This document shows positions 11,457 to 25,408 of a stretch of 64,000 bases of DNA, in pieces; position 1 is the stretch's first letter, and each line of letters opens with the position of its first letter. A model generated the notes under the pieces. The model saw only the letters and a list, made by a program, of their open reading frames with translations. It made no database searches and had not been told where the DNA came from. The DNA comes from Tieghemostelium lacteum (Eukaryota > Evosea > Eumycetozoa > Dictyosteliales > Raperosteliaceae), in contig LODT01000028.1 of the NCBI GenBank assembly GCA_001606155.1, positions 906,735 through 970,734 on the forward strand. Direction: 5' to 3'. The position numbers were made by a program, and so were the translations under genes.

Positions 11457-12821
11457 ATGTTAAATTATGGTAAAAGGAGAAATTCTTCTTATCAGAGAAG
11501 AAAGAGTGTCGTTAAAGTCACTGTACCTTTTAATTTCAAAAAGAGAAAAGATGTAGATAGTGACAGTGAAAATGGCACGGTAGTTCAACCAACATCGCCA
11601 ACAAATAGTATAGAAAGTAGTAATAGCGGTAGTAGTAATGAAACTAGCAGTAGTAGTAATAATAGTATCTATCAACAGAGAAATCCTCAATTGAGTCTCT
11701 CTGATTTACAATCTAATGGTGATAATAGGCATCAAAATACAACAACCACTACAACTACAACTACCAGTAGTAATAATACAAATAACCTTTACCATAGTAT
11801 TTATAATTCAACCTGTACAGAACCACAACAAAATCAAATTTTAGAACAATTTTCAAATAGTTCAACTGCATTGACCAACAGTAAGACTAAGAAACATAAA
11901 ACTACAGAAGATCATGGTCAAGCACCTCAACTGATATCGTCATTATCCAATTCCATACAACTTCAACCACCACCAAACCAACTTCAACCATCTGTACATA
12001 TAACTCGTGACATTATTGCAACTGAGCAAGTAACAACTACTACACAACGTATAACAGGTAGATGTCAAGTTACCAAAGAGGCTAAAGAACGTGTAGAGAT
12101 TCTCAGAATGATACTACTGGAAACCATCAATAATACTTCACCTACCCTTAAAAAGTATGTTAGGGAGCTGAGTAAAGCGTTCATTACGGAGGTTGCCAAA
12201 TTACCTATACCTAAAAGTCGTAGTAAAAATTCACCTCACCAACCACCACCACAACAAACCCCATCCAAACCTGTACCCTATCAACCTAATATCAAAAATC
12301 TAGAATTACAAGTGAGAATCAAAACGTTACAATCTCTCATTGAGAAATGGAAAATGGAAGAACAACAATGGAAGAAGATACTAGTAGAGTATTCTTCCAA
12401 TGGTAAAGAAAATATTATACTAGCTACACCATCTAGATCTAGAATACCAGGTTCAGTAATTAAAAATAATAATAATCATCATCATCACAATAATAATAAT
12501 AATAATCAAAACAACAATAATAATAATAATAATGCTACATTAACATCATCAATACAATCCACAAATTCAGAAATGATAATTTATAAAGAAGATTCAAGAA
12601 TAACGGAAATTAAAGACAGATTATCTAAGCTTTCCATACAAATGGATGAAGTTAAGCCGAGAATTAAACAAATTGAACAAACATCTAATGAAATTGAACA
12701 ATACTACTCTGAGATTTCCAATCACTATAAAAAATCAACATTTAAAGAACTACAAGACATCAATAATCCTAAAAAACTTATTAAAAATTTAATTTCCAAT
12801 TCATCCGTACCAATTGACTAG
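11457..12821 (+). CDS. Probable kinetochore Mis12-complex subunit DSN1-like
   Basis: A protein of 454 residues without introns. The N terminus carries two basic Ser motifs (KRRNSS, RRKSVV) like the Aurora B target sites of DSN1. A long Ser/Asn/Thr low-complexity stretch follows. The conserved part starts near residue 195 (KEAKERVEILRMILLETI) and includes a helix with a basic PKSRSK tail. Coiled-coil segments come next (LQVRIKTLQSLIEKWKMEE and RITEIKDRLSKLSIQMDEV). Motif order, length and coiled coils fit DSN1/Mis13, which links the KNL1-MIS12-NDC80 network to inner kinetochore proteins. The similarity is weak and other coiled-coil nuclear proteins are possible. Poly-Asn/His repeats (12466-12530) are inserted before the last helices. 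Confidence 0.4.
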   Translation: MLNYGKRRNSSYQRRKSVVKVTVPFNFKKRKDVDSDSENGTVVQPTSPTNSIESSNSGSSNETSSSSNNSIYQQRNPQLSLSDLQSNGDNRHQNTTTTTTTTTSSNNTNNLYHSIYNSTCTEPQQNQILEQFSNSSTALTNSKTKKHKTTEDHGQAPQLISSLSNSIQLQPPPNQLQPSVHITRDIIATEQVTTTTQRITGRCQVTKEAKERVEILRMILLETINNTSPTLKKYVRELSKAFITEVAKLPIPKSRSKNSPHQPPPQQTPSKPVPYQPNIKNLELQVRIKTLQSLIEKWKMEEQQWKKILVEYSSNGKENIILATPSRSRIPGSVIKNNNNHHHHNNNNNNQNNNNNNNNATLTSSIQSTNSEMIIYKEDSRITEIKDRLSKLSIQMDEVKPRIKQIEQTSNEIEQYYSEISNHYKKSTFKELQDINNPKKLIKNLISNSSVPID

Positions 12822-12938
12822 TGCCATTAGTTTATAAATAAATAAATAATGTTATATATAAAACATATTCATATGGAATATTTTAATTTTTTTTTAATTT
12901 TTTTTATTTTGGAAAAGTCATGTTCAACAGATAAGGAA

Positions 12939-15367
12939 ATGAATACATTGAATAGTTTTAAAAATAGTTTAGGTGATTCTGATGATGAAGATGATAAAAG
13001 TAGTAGAGAGAATATAGATAGTATATTGAAAAATTTAGATCAATATGCAGTAAAAGAGGATTTTTCAGATACAGAATCATATAATTCAGAAGATGAAGAT
13101 AAAGATTTAAATTATCTAACTCCATCTTATATAATATATGATCAATTGGATTTTAAAGATTATCAACATATTAAAAAACCAAATGGATCAACATATCAAT
13201 CGATTGAAGAGATGATAAACTATCTGATAAATGATCAACATGTATTAGAAGAAAACAATCAATTCTCTTCACATATTGAATCAGAATTAAAATCATTACC
13301 ATCAACTGTATTACATACATGTATGTATTTCAGAATCAAATGTTTAGATAGATTTGTTATATTAAGATTTTTAAAGATTTTGAACAATCTACAGAACTTT
13401 TAAAATTACATAATGTTATAAAGGATAGTAAGAAGGAGTTAATAGGGATAGGAAGTGAATTTGAAGGATTTATAGGTGAGTTATCAGATCTTATTAAAGA
13501 TATGCCTGATAACCATTTAGTGTCTATGCAGATTAGTAAATCGTTAAAGAACAGGACAGTTACTAGAGATGAATTTGCAAAGCTCATTGAGAGTATTGTA
13601 ATACCTCCTGAACTGATACAGGAACTGATGCAAGATGATGTAGATGAAGACTACATAAAATCGATAAATGAGCTGACACAGCGTGTAAAGAATTTGGATT
13701 GTTATATGCAGACACAGGCAAAGTTCATTGAGGATATGGCAGTGGAGATTGACCTACTAAAGAAGAAGGCTTGTCGTTCCGTTAGAGATTTTCTATTGAA
13801 ATTGATTATATCTCTGAGGAAACCACGTACGAATGTACAGATTCTTCAGCACAGTAAATTATTCAAGTACTCCACTCTCAATCAGTTCTTGTACCTCAAC
13901 AAGACCTCTTATAGTGTGGAGGTTAAGAACATGTACATTGACACTGTATCAAAGATCTTTAATAACTATTTCAGAAGCTACTTGAATAACCTTACAAAGG
14001 TATTCTATCAGATATCCTTCAAGATGGATGTCATTGGTTACTTTGAAGTTGTGAAAGGGTACTTTTCCACATCAAGTCCTCAGACCAAATCAGTAGATAA
14101 ACAGTCTGCATTCAACCTAAATGTCACTAATCTACCAAACGACATTTGGACTAGTATTCGTAGTGAGTCAGTACAGATTCCTGACTCGATTTCACCTAAT
14201 ATTCTCAGACGTTCGCATATATTACAGAGATGTTTAGATGCACCTCTAATCATCCCTCATGCAGCACTAAAGAACAACAAAAAGTACCCATTCGAGCAGA
14301 TATTCAGGTCAATGAATATTCTTTTACTCGATACGGTATCTAGCGAGTACCTATTCACTAGACAGTGGTTCCCAAAGTCACTGGTAGACAGTGGTGCTGG
14401 TTTTATCAACCCCATTTTTGACAAGGTTTTTCAACAATTTTTTGACAATATAGGATCTTTTGTTGGAGGGACTTGGGATTGTTTAGGTGTACTTCTTTCG
14501 ATTAAACTCAATGAGATATTTACACAGGTTCTGCAGGAACGTCGACTTAATCTACCATCACTTACACAGTATTTTCATAAAGTGGATGTCATGTTGTGGG
14601 ATAAGTTTAGCGAGCTTTTCAAGAGGAATATAGACAGTTTGAAATTGGCTCTTACAAAAGAACCTATGCCTACTGACACTAGACCACATATATATACTAG
14701 AAGATTCTCAGAGTTCTATGCTAGCATCTCTGAGATTCTCTCTCATCAACAAGATCCCAGGGTATCTGCTTGGATGGCTGTTCTGAGATCATCAATAGAG
14801 AGGGTTTTGGTGCATTTTAGCAGTGCATTTCCAGATCCTAAATCCAAATCCATGTTCCTTCTCAACAATTACGATGTGGTCACTGTGGTCTTGTCAGAGA
14901 ACAACCTACCACAAGACGAAGAAACCTATTTACGATTCCAACAACTTACACAGGAGCAGATGACAGCATTCGTTGAATTGCATCTATACCATTACTATAA
15001 AGATCTCATTGAGTTTATCAAAGATACAGAATTTCGATTAAACAACACAGCTAATTATCAGATTAATAAGGATCAACTGTCGCTTCTCACCAGAGAGTTC
15101 TCGCTCAAATGGAAAGAGACACTACATAAGATTCAAGTGGATATAATGTCAAATTTCACCAATTTCAATCTGGGTTCAAATATAACCAAACAGATAATTT
15201 CACAATTTTTAATCTACTATAAGAGATTTGAAGAGATTTTTAAGAAATCTCTTAAACAACAATCTTCATCTCCCAATAATAGCAACAATAACAACAATGA
15301 CAGAACTAATTTTATACCAATATCAACTATTACTTATGAAATATCAAAGAGTTATAATTCATTTTGA
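12939..15367 (+). CDS. vps52: VPS52, GARP/EARP tethering complex subunit
   Basis: Exon 1 is 12939-13320 and exon 2 is 13377-15367, with a 56-bp intron (GTATGT...TTAAAG). The total is 790 residues. The join reads SELKSLPSTVLHT-YFEQSTELLKLHN, matching the animal pattern DYIKESENIASLHNQI. Other family blocks are the coiled N terminus, SVRDFLLKLIISLRKP, YFRSYLNNLTKV, KKYPFEQIFRS, DTRPHIYTRRFSEFYASI and MLLNNYD-type FLLNNYDVV. The C-terminal TYEISKSYNSF aligns with the family end. The ATG at 12939 is preferred over one at 12849, whose extra residues are translated AT-rich leader. VPS52 works with VPS51, 53 and 54 to capture endosome-derived vesicles at the trans-Golgi. Confidence 0.92.
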
Positions 15368-15855
15368 AAATCAAAATAAAACTAAAAATGATGTAGCTTG
15401 TTTGAGGATGTAAAGGAAGTTCTAAAAAATGAAGTCAAATTCCAATCTATCATCAATCTACTAATCGATATGAGGGAATGTATATCTTGAAGGTACTAAG
15501 ATAAAGACAGTCTGTGTTGAATATCATTTTTACATATTGATAAATTAGTGTCTACTGCTGACAGTATGGTTCAAACATATGTCTGTTGTTTATAGCTGCT
15601 TCAAATCTGTTTCCACATATTTATCAATTTTAATTTTAATCTTTTCAATACACTAACATTCAATAATATATCTCTAATCACAATAATGAAAAATAATTTT
15701 AATTTTTAATATGACTAATTTGAACGTAGAATAAGTAATCAAATAGATGTTTTTTTTTTTTAAATTTTTTACAATTATTGTAAATTGACATAGTGCCACT
15801 AATCTAATTACAAGAATTAATATATTTTTTCACATTTCATTGTGTAGTTATAAGA
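15368..15855. other. Intergenic between VPS52 and the J-domain gene
   Basis: AT-rich sequence holding the VPS52 3' end and the J-protein promoter (oligo-T near 15750). The first 110 bases are less AT-rich. They contain a 30-codon open stretch in the plus frame (about 15403-15490: EDVKEVLKNEVKFQ...) that reads like protein but has no start and no splice link to VPS52. Confidence 0.4.
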
Positions 15856-17075
15856 ATGAATGAACAATATGAAAATATAAGAAATACACTATTACAAAAT
15901 AGATATCCAAAATTATATGAAATTCTTAGAGTTGAACCTACAGCATCTTTACAGAATATAAGAGATTCCTATAAGAAATTGTCATTGGAGAAGCATCCTG
16001 ACAGAGGTGGTACCTCTGAAGAAATGTCTTCAATTAATAATGCCTATCAGATTTTATCTGATCCCAATAAGAGACAAGTATATGACATGTTAGGTACTAC
16101 TTTTAATATCGATGATTTTGCAGAGGCTCACAAGATTTCTAAATACATTGGTAAATATTTCCCATTATGGTTTAGAATCTATTTGGAAACAAAATCCAAT
16201 ATAAAAGATATCATTATGCAATTTGCATCAAATAGTATTGAAAAGTCTTCAGTAAGTATTTTATTATAATTGTTTCATTATAATATGATATATATCAATA
16301 TATGTGTATTCTAATAATATCAATTTATTAGAAAATAGGATTTTGGCATGTTGGTGGATTTAGTATTGTACATTTTTTGGTAGAGGATAAAGTAACTAGA
16401 GAATTGAATAAGAGAGATTCTAAACAACATTTGAATATATATATTGGAGAGATTATTGCAACTTTGATCGCAGCACCATTTGAGATAGCAGCATATAGAG
16501 CATTCAAAAAGGAATTTACAATTTCACATTTTTCCAATTACTTTATATTTGATAAAAAAATGTCAATAGCTAGACTGTTATTGGCAAATGTTACTCAATA
16601 TAGATCCTATTTCAGTTCATCTTGGAAACACATTTTGGCAATGGTAGCTTTCAGGGTCATGTTTTCAATGGCACACTTTGGATTAGGTTATCTATCGGAC
16701 TATTTCAATCATAGATACATGTTGACAGTTCCCTCCAAAAAACCATTTATAGATGCAGAGGATATCGATAGTGAGGATTCCAATGTTGATACCATTGATT
16801 TGTTACCACAAGGTAACAATACTTGGTTATATCTTTCCAAAGTAACAAGAGTTGCAAGTTATATACTACCGTGTATGGCATTCTCAATCTACAGATTTTG
16901 GGATAAAATTGATAATCCACAGTCTGTAAAATATTGGGATATTGCACTAATTAAATCGGGTGTTACCGAAGGTGCTTTTATGTACGCAAGTGAACAAGCA
17001 TTACTAGGTGTACAAAAAGTGGTAAACCATATCAAAGGTACCATACAAGGATTTATTAATTTAATTGTAAATTGA
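15856..17075 (+). CDS. J-domain (DnaJ-type) membrane-associated protein
   Basis: Exon 1 is 15856-16251 and exon 2 is 16332-17075 (donor GTAAGT, acceptor TATTAG), for 379 residues. The J domain occupies about residues 20-85 (LRVEPTASLQNIRDSYKKLS, the HPD tripeptide in EKHPDRGG, and NNAYQILSDPNKRQVYDMLG). It should therefore stimulate an Hsp70 ATPase. There is no Gly/Phe region or zinc finger, so it is class C. The second half has several hydrophobic stretches (IGEIIATLIAAPFEIAAYRAF, HILAMVAFRVMFSMAHFGLGYLS, ASYILPCMAFSIYRF). They suggest insertion in a membrane, possibly mitochondrial, with a carrier-like look to the first one. No specific orthologue is recognised. Confidence 0.8.
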
Positions 17076-18392
17076 AAAAGAGAAATGTGGATGGTAACCT
17101 ACAGAAGAGAATGGGGACTGTAGAATATTACTTTGATTAGAAAAAGTGGAGATAACGAAAAATTTTTAAATACAACAAGAAAAAAGGTGTATTACTCAAA
17201 TATCATATGATGTAAGTCTCTTTATCTACCTATCATCATGAATTGCTCTAGTATACAATTGTTTTCTCTTATGGAAAAAATTTTGATTGTTGATCTATTC
17301 ATCATTTACAATTAAAACCAAAATTTGCCAAAAAATCTTTGAAAAGCAAATATCTTGAAAACTGTTTGGTTTTTATAAAAAAAGTGAAGGAGGAACACGG
17401 GTGCATTTTTTGTGAAAACAATCAAGTAATAAGATTTATTGTAAATTACGATTGAATTAATCTTCCTCATATCACATTTTTCCCCCATTATAAAGTCTCT
17501 ATGTAGTTTGATGTATATGATTAAACAGACATTTTATTTTACTTGTAACACCAAATGAAATGTGAAAAATTATTTTTGCACCCTCTGCATTACGATTTAG
17601 CTTTGTATAATATTTGTTATTGCGAATTAATTAATTAACACTTGTTAATTTATTGTTTTTAATTTAAAAATATTTTTTTTGTTTTTTTTTTGATTGATTA
17701 GGTAAGTTCATTAAGTATTCATTAACATAAATTATGTTTTTTTAATTTATTTCTAAAAAAAACAAAGTCCAAACACACTTGTCAAATATCCAGATCTTTT
17801 TATATTGTATCTTTGTTTTAAAACAAAATGTGGTTAGTGTGGTTAAGAGAAAGTGGGGTTTATTTTTAAATATAACCAAAATTGAAAATAATAATTTATT
17901 TTTCAATACAGATAAAAATAGATGATTACAGAGATTCATAGAATCCAAAATATTTTTAAATTCATAGGATGATACATCATGATTTTACTTTAAAAATCAA
18001 GTGGTGGGTTTAGGTTATTACATAATGAAATTTAAAAATATATTACAGATGTTGTTTCTGTTGTTGTATTGCAACTTTTAAATTCAATCCCATATTCTAC
18101 ATTAATTTTGGTTTAAATTTCCAACCAACACTCACTATCAAGCTTGTTCTTTGATCTTTTTTTTTTATTAAAAATTTTATTATTAAATTCATTCTTTCTA
18201 CTGTTTCAAATAATTTATTAAAATCTTTCATTGCATATATTAATATTTTATTATAATTTCAAATTTCACAGTATTTATATTATATTTATATATTTATTTT
18301 TAAAACATTATTTATAAAAATTGGAATTTCAAGTTAGTTAGAACAACATCAACAAGACCAACAAGAATCAAAAACAGATAACAATTGTATAT
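17076..18392. other. Long intergenic region upstream of the JmjC gene
   Basis: About 1.3 kb of AT-rich DNA with no convincing reading frame. A short less AT-rich patch (17385-17420, GTGAAGGAGGAACACGGGTG) stands out, but no RNA fold was recognised. The last 150 bases before 18393 are CA/A-rich and look like a 5' leader (repeated CAACA). Confidence 0.45.
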
Positions 18393-21422
<3,030 letters not shown>

Positions 21423-21498
21423 TAAACCTTAATTTATTTCGATCTTTTCATTTAAATGTCAGTATTTTTTTTTTTTTTTTTGTTTTCATGATTTGATA

Positions 21499-23634
21499 AT
21501 GATTTCAAGAAATTTATTCCAATGCTTGAAATCTACAGTTAAACAAAATTTACAAGGATTATCTTATATAAGATATTATTCAACATTATCTACATCATCT
21601 TCATTTGAAAATGTTATTCAAAATCATGAAATTGACAATCAATCACAAAATCAACCAATAGATGAACTAGATCAACTTATAAGCCAATCTTCTGTACCTA
21701 TAGATAATACAATTCCACAATTACCAATGTCAAAATTAGCACCAACATGGTTAGAAAAAAAGTAAACAATCTTTTATCTAAAAAAAATATTTAATTATAT
21801 AGATCAATATATTAATATAGAGGATGTATATATATTTATATAATATAGAACACAATATCATTTTCAAAAAGTTATAAATTGTATAAACTATGAAAAAGAT
21901 TTTATAAAGGCATTTGATGGCTATTGTGGATTACATGTTGCACATTATCAACCAATAGCTGTATCTTATCAGTATCTATTTGAGTTTTGTCTGAAAAAGA
22001 AGGAAGATTACTATACAGATGTAGCGAAGAGGTTAATGGACTATCTATTTGCAAATCATAAATCTATAGAGGCACCACAGTTATTGATATATAATAGACT
22101 GTTTAACAAGGATATATATTTTATGTTAATGGATAAACTGAAGAATCAGAGTGACAATATAAAACATTCGGTTTTGGATGGAATGATTTTGGGTTATTTG
22201 AAATATGATCTTTATGAAATGGCTTTACAGGTGTATTGTGACAGAATTTTAGAGTACAGGTTATCGACAAGTTACAAATTGGATACACTTTTTGCACTGT
22301 ATCATAAATCGAAAGGGGGAAAAGTAAATGGTGAACTATTTGACTTTTGGTCAAAGAATATACAAAAGAACGACAAAAAATGGGATGATACAAAGGAATT
22401 GTATCAGAATTGTAATACTTATAAGATTGTGCATCAGATTAATCAGTTTTGTGGTAGAGAGACTAAACACTACAGAAACCCCATTTTGGATTTGGATTTT
22501 TATGAACCTCTGGAAAATGCGATACAGAGTGGTAACCATATGGACATTTTGAAGATATTACAGAAAGAGGTATTTCCTAGAACTAGTTATCTAACTGGTA
22601 CCACTTTGATGAGAGCTCTGTTGGTGTTGAGGAAAAACAGAGATGATGCACAGATGTCAGCTGTAGAGTATCCAGAGTATATAAGAGTGTTGTTCAAGAA
22701 TATGGATATAGGCACTGAGTTATATAATAATGCAGATGTAGGTCTACAAGAGTTGGCAAAGAAGAATATATATGATTTGGATGTGCGTACCAAGAACTCT
22801 TTGGTCATAGGTCTGATGAAATCTGGGAGCTTTAACGAAGCAGTTCAGATGCTAACCCATTTATGTGATACTAGACAACCACTGTTTATACTCGACACTT
22901 TCTCTGTATTGGCTATTCGATACTACGATGAAATGAAACCTAAACTCCATAAACTTCTATCCAAAATTAATGAAAATCTCCAACATTTCAATTTCAGAAG
23001 TTCTGTTGGTTTCTCTAATCTCATGTTTAAACAAAATTTTGAAAATAACAAACAACTTTATAAAACCAATCCAGAGGCTGCCGAGAGGATTTTTAAAGGT
23101 TACTTGGCTAGTAATCTAAAGAACAAACATTCTATTCCGATAGGACTTGATATTGCAGAACTTAGATACCCAATCCCACCAGAATCTAACTTGGAACAGT
23201 GGGACCAGATCCTATTTGATGCATTAAAGAAGAAGGTTGCTGACAAGTACTTTGTACAAGCACTCATTCTGAAACTTATGAGACTTGGTCAACACAAACT
23301 CGTTAACAAATACATTAGTGAGAATCCAACAGTCTTTTTAGATCTACCTCAAACTGCCTTGTTGGCCTACCTCAAAACTATTATAGATCAACCTGAACAG
23401 ATAATTAATATATTTGTTCAGTTACATTACACTAGAGATAATTATCTCAGAGAGATTATTAATATTGTAGAAACCGCTAACAAGACTGAAAAGAATCAAA
23501 AGTGTACTGAAATGCTATTGTTCATTCAAAGTCAAAATAGGATTAAAGATGAAATTATTGATAGTCCACCTAAACTGTCAACCATCTCTAAAGAGTATCT
23601 CAAAGAGTATTTCCAAAGAATACAAAAAAAATAG
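21499..23634 (+). CDS. Mitochondrial PPR-like helical-repeat protein
   Basis: Exon 1 is 21499-21761 and exon 2 is 21849-23634; an 87-bp intron (GTAAAC...ATATAG) joins LEKK to TQYHFQKVINC. The product is about 682 residues. The N terminus (MISRNLFQCLKSTVKQNLQGLSY) is basic and amphipathic with the YIRYYST segment, a typical mitochondrial presequence. The body is alpha-helical, with units resembling pentatricopeptide repeats (MILGYLKYDLYEMALQVYCDR; SLVIGLMKSGSFNEAVQML). A role in mitochondrial RNA metabolism or translation is the usual function of such proteins, but the repeats are divergent. Other helical mitochondrial families cannot be excluded. Confidence 0.65.
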
Positions 23635-23799
23635 GGTTGCCTATCCAAAAAGAAAATATAAATAAGCTTGAGAATTTTCATTGAAAGACAATACGGACCT
23701 AAAAAGGCTATTTCTAATTTTTATAAAAACCTTTTACTTTTTTTTTTTTTTATATCTTTAATCACAAATAATCATACATGTATAGTTAATAGTAAAACA

Positions 23800-25110
23800 A
23801 TGTTCCATATATTTCTATATATTGGATTAATTATATTATCTTATATTATTTTAGATGGTTTATTTAAAATTATAATTATACATTTTTATAGTAATATAAA
23901 TATTGGAATAGAGATAACAACAAATGATATAGCAACAGAGGAGATTGACAGAACTCCAAAATATATCACCATTGATGGTTACACAACCAGAGTAACATCC
24001 ATTGGTTTCTGTATTCCAAATCCTGGTAGAAGACCTGGTAGATATGGTATCTTTGAAGAGGACTATGAAGAGATGGATGAATCAGATTTCTCTGGCTCTC
24101 AAGAACATGTAGAAGATCCTCTACCAACTACTGGTCTAGATATCTCTGTTCAAGAATCAATTTCTCCAGAGATTATAAATAATAATAATAATTTAAATAT
24201 TTTAATTAATGATAATAATAATATAAAAAAATCAATTAAAAGAGACAATAATGGAAAAGATTATAATAATAAGTCTCATAAAATAATTTTATTAATGTCT
24301 GATCAAGAAAAAGAAAATATTGAAGAAGAACAACAAAAAATAATGAAAGATAAACTTCAATTAAAATATAAAAAAGAAAGACAATTAAAATTAAAATTAA
24401 AAAAACAAAAAGAAAGAGTTCAAAAACAAAGAGAGGAACTCTTAAAAGAAGAAGAAAGAAAGAAAAAGTTGAAGGAACTTGAAAACCAAGAGTTGGAAGC
24501 TGCTGTCTATTCTGAGGAGATGCTGGAACAAGCTACCAAGAATGTAAGCTGCAGTTCAGAATGGTTAACAAGTTCTGCTCTTTCTTTCTTTTGCTGGAAC
24601 TTTGGTAATGTCAAGTCAAGATCCGATTACTGTTATATTAATGAAGAGTTCTTTTTGGATGTCTTGGCAGATAAACCCAAAGATAAAGTTGGTGAATTGG
24701 CTGTCCAAAGAATCAAAGCCAATAATTTCAGTTTCTATGCCATTAATGATAACAATGTCCATTGGTTGGGAATGTTGGTAGACAAGTCTTCCAAGACCAT
24801 TACAGTCTACGACCCCAGTATGAACAGGGCTTATATTAAGTGGGCTGAAAAACTGAATGTATATTTACTAAAGCTAGGTGCCGTAAAGTCTGGTGACTTT
24901 AAAATCAATTTGGAACGTGGTTTCTGTGGTCAAGCAGATGGTTTCAGTTGTGGTATCTATTTATGTAATATTATTTATTGCATTTTTAATAACAAATTAG
25001 ATTTGTTATTTAAAAATCAAAATCAAATCAAGAAATTCAGAGGAATGATGTCTCTATCATTCAAAAAGCTTTTAGATAACAAACCAAGTAGCTTTAATTG
25101 GTCTGGTTAA
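23800..25110 (+). CDS. Membrane-anchored Ulp1-type (C48) cysteine protease
   Basis: From the ATG at 23800 the protein has 436 residues. The N terminus is a signal anchor (MFHIFLYIGLIILSYIILDGLF), followed by a low-complexity region and a highly charged Lys/Glu coiled coil (about residues 165-240). The C-terminal 190 residues form a C48 peptidase: WLTSSALSFFCWNF, the catalytic His in NNVHWLGMLVD, the Asp in VYDPSMN and the Gln/Cys pair in CGQADGFSCGIYLC. This arrangement is closest to the small SENP8/NEDP1-like proteases that act on SUMO or NEDD8. The membrane anchor is unusual for that group. The frame is open upstream to 23668 but without an ATG. Confidence 0.82.
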   Translation: MFHIFLYIGLIILSYIILDGLFKIIIIHFYSNINIGIEITTNDIATEEIDRTPKYITIDGYTTRVTSIGFCIPNPGRRPGRYGIFEEDYEEMDESDFSGSQEHVEDPLPTTGLDISVQESISPEIINNNNNLNILINDNNNIKKSIKRDNNGKDYNNKSHKIILLMSDQEKENIEEEQQKIMKDKLQLKYKKERQLKLKLKKQKERVQKQREELLKEEERKKKLKELENQELEAAVYSEEMLEQATKNVSCSSEWLTSSALSFFCWNFGNVKSRSDYCYINEEFFLDVLADKPKDKVGELAVQRIKANNFSFYAINDNNVHWLGMLVDKSSKTITVYDPSMNRAYIKWAEKLNVYLLKLGAVKSGDFKINLERGFCGQADGFSCGIYLCNIIYCIFNNKLDLLFKNQNQIKKFRGMMSLSFKKLLDNKPSSFNWSG

Positions 25111-25408
25111 ATTTATACTTTATAGAATTAGGCAAATGATTAGGTCTCTTTTACATTTTGAATTCCATATTTATTTGATAGTTGGTAAAATGTTAGAGTA
25201 TTTGCTTTTAATTCTTTTAGTAAATAAATTTTAAAAGATATTTGATTTTCTTGATTTAGATTTAAAAATTTAAGTACTTTTTTTTTGTTTTTTTTAATTT
25301 TTGATATGAAGTGAACTTAAATCAGTTGTAAAGTGGATATGAGAAGGTTGTAGATAGATATAAATAAATAAATAAATATTTTATTTAGAGAGGTAGTACT
25401 ACCAAATT

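Noticed and set aside
12849-12938. Earlier start for VPS52 giving a hydrophobic leader
   Set aside because: VPS52 is cytosolic, and the extra residues are translated T/A-rich leader DNA. The ATG at 12939 fits the family better.
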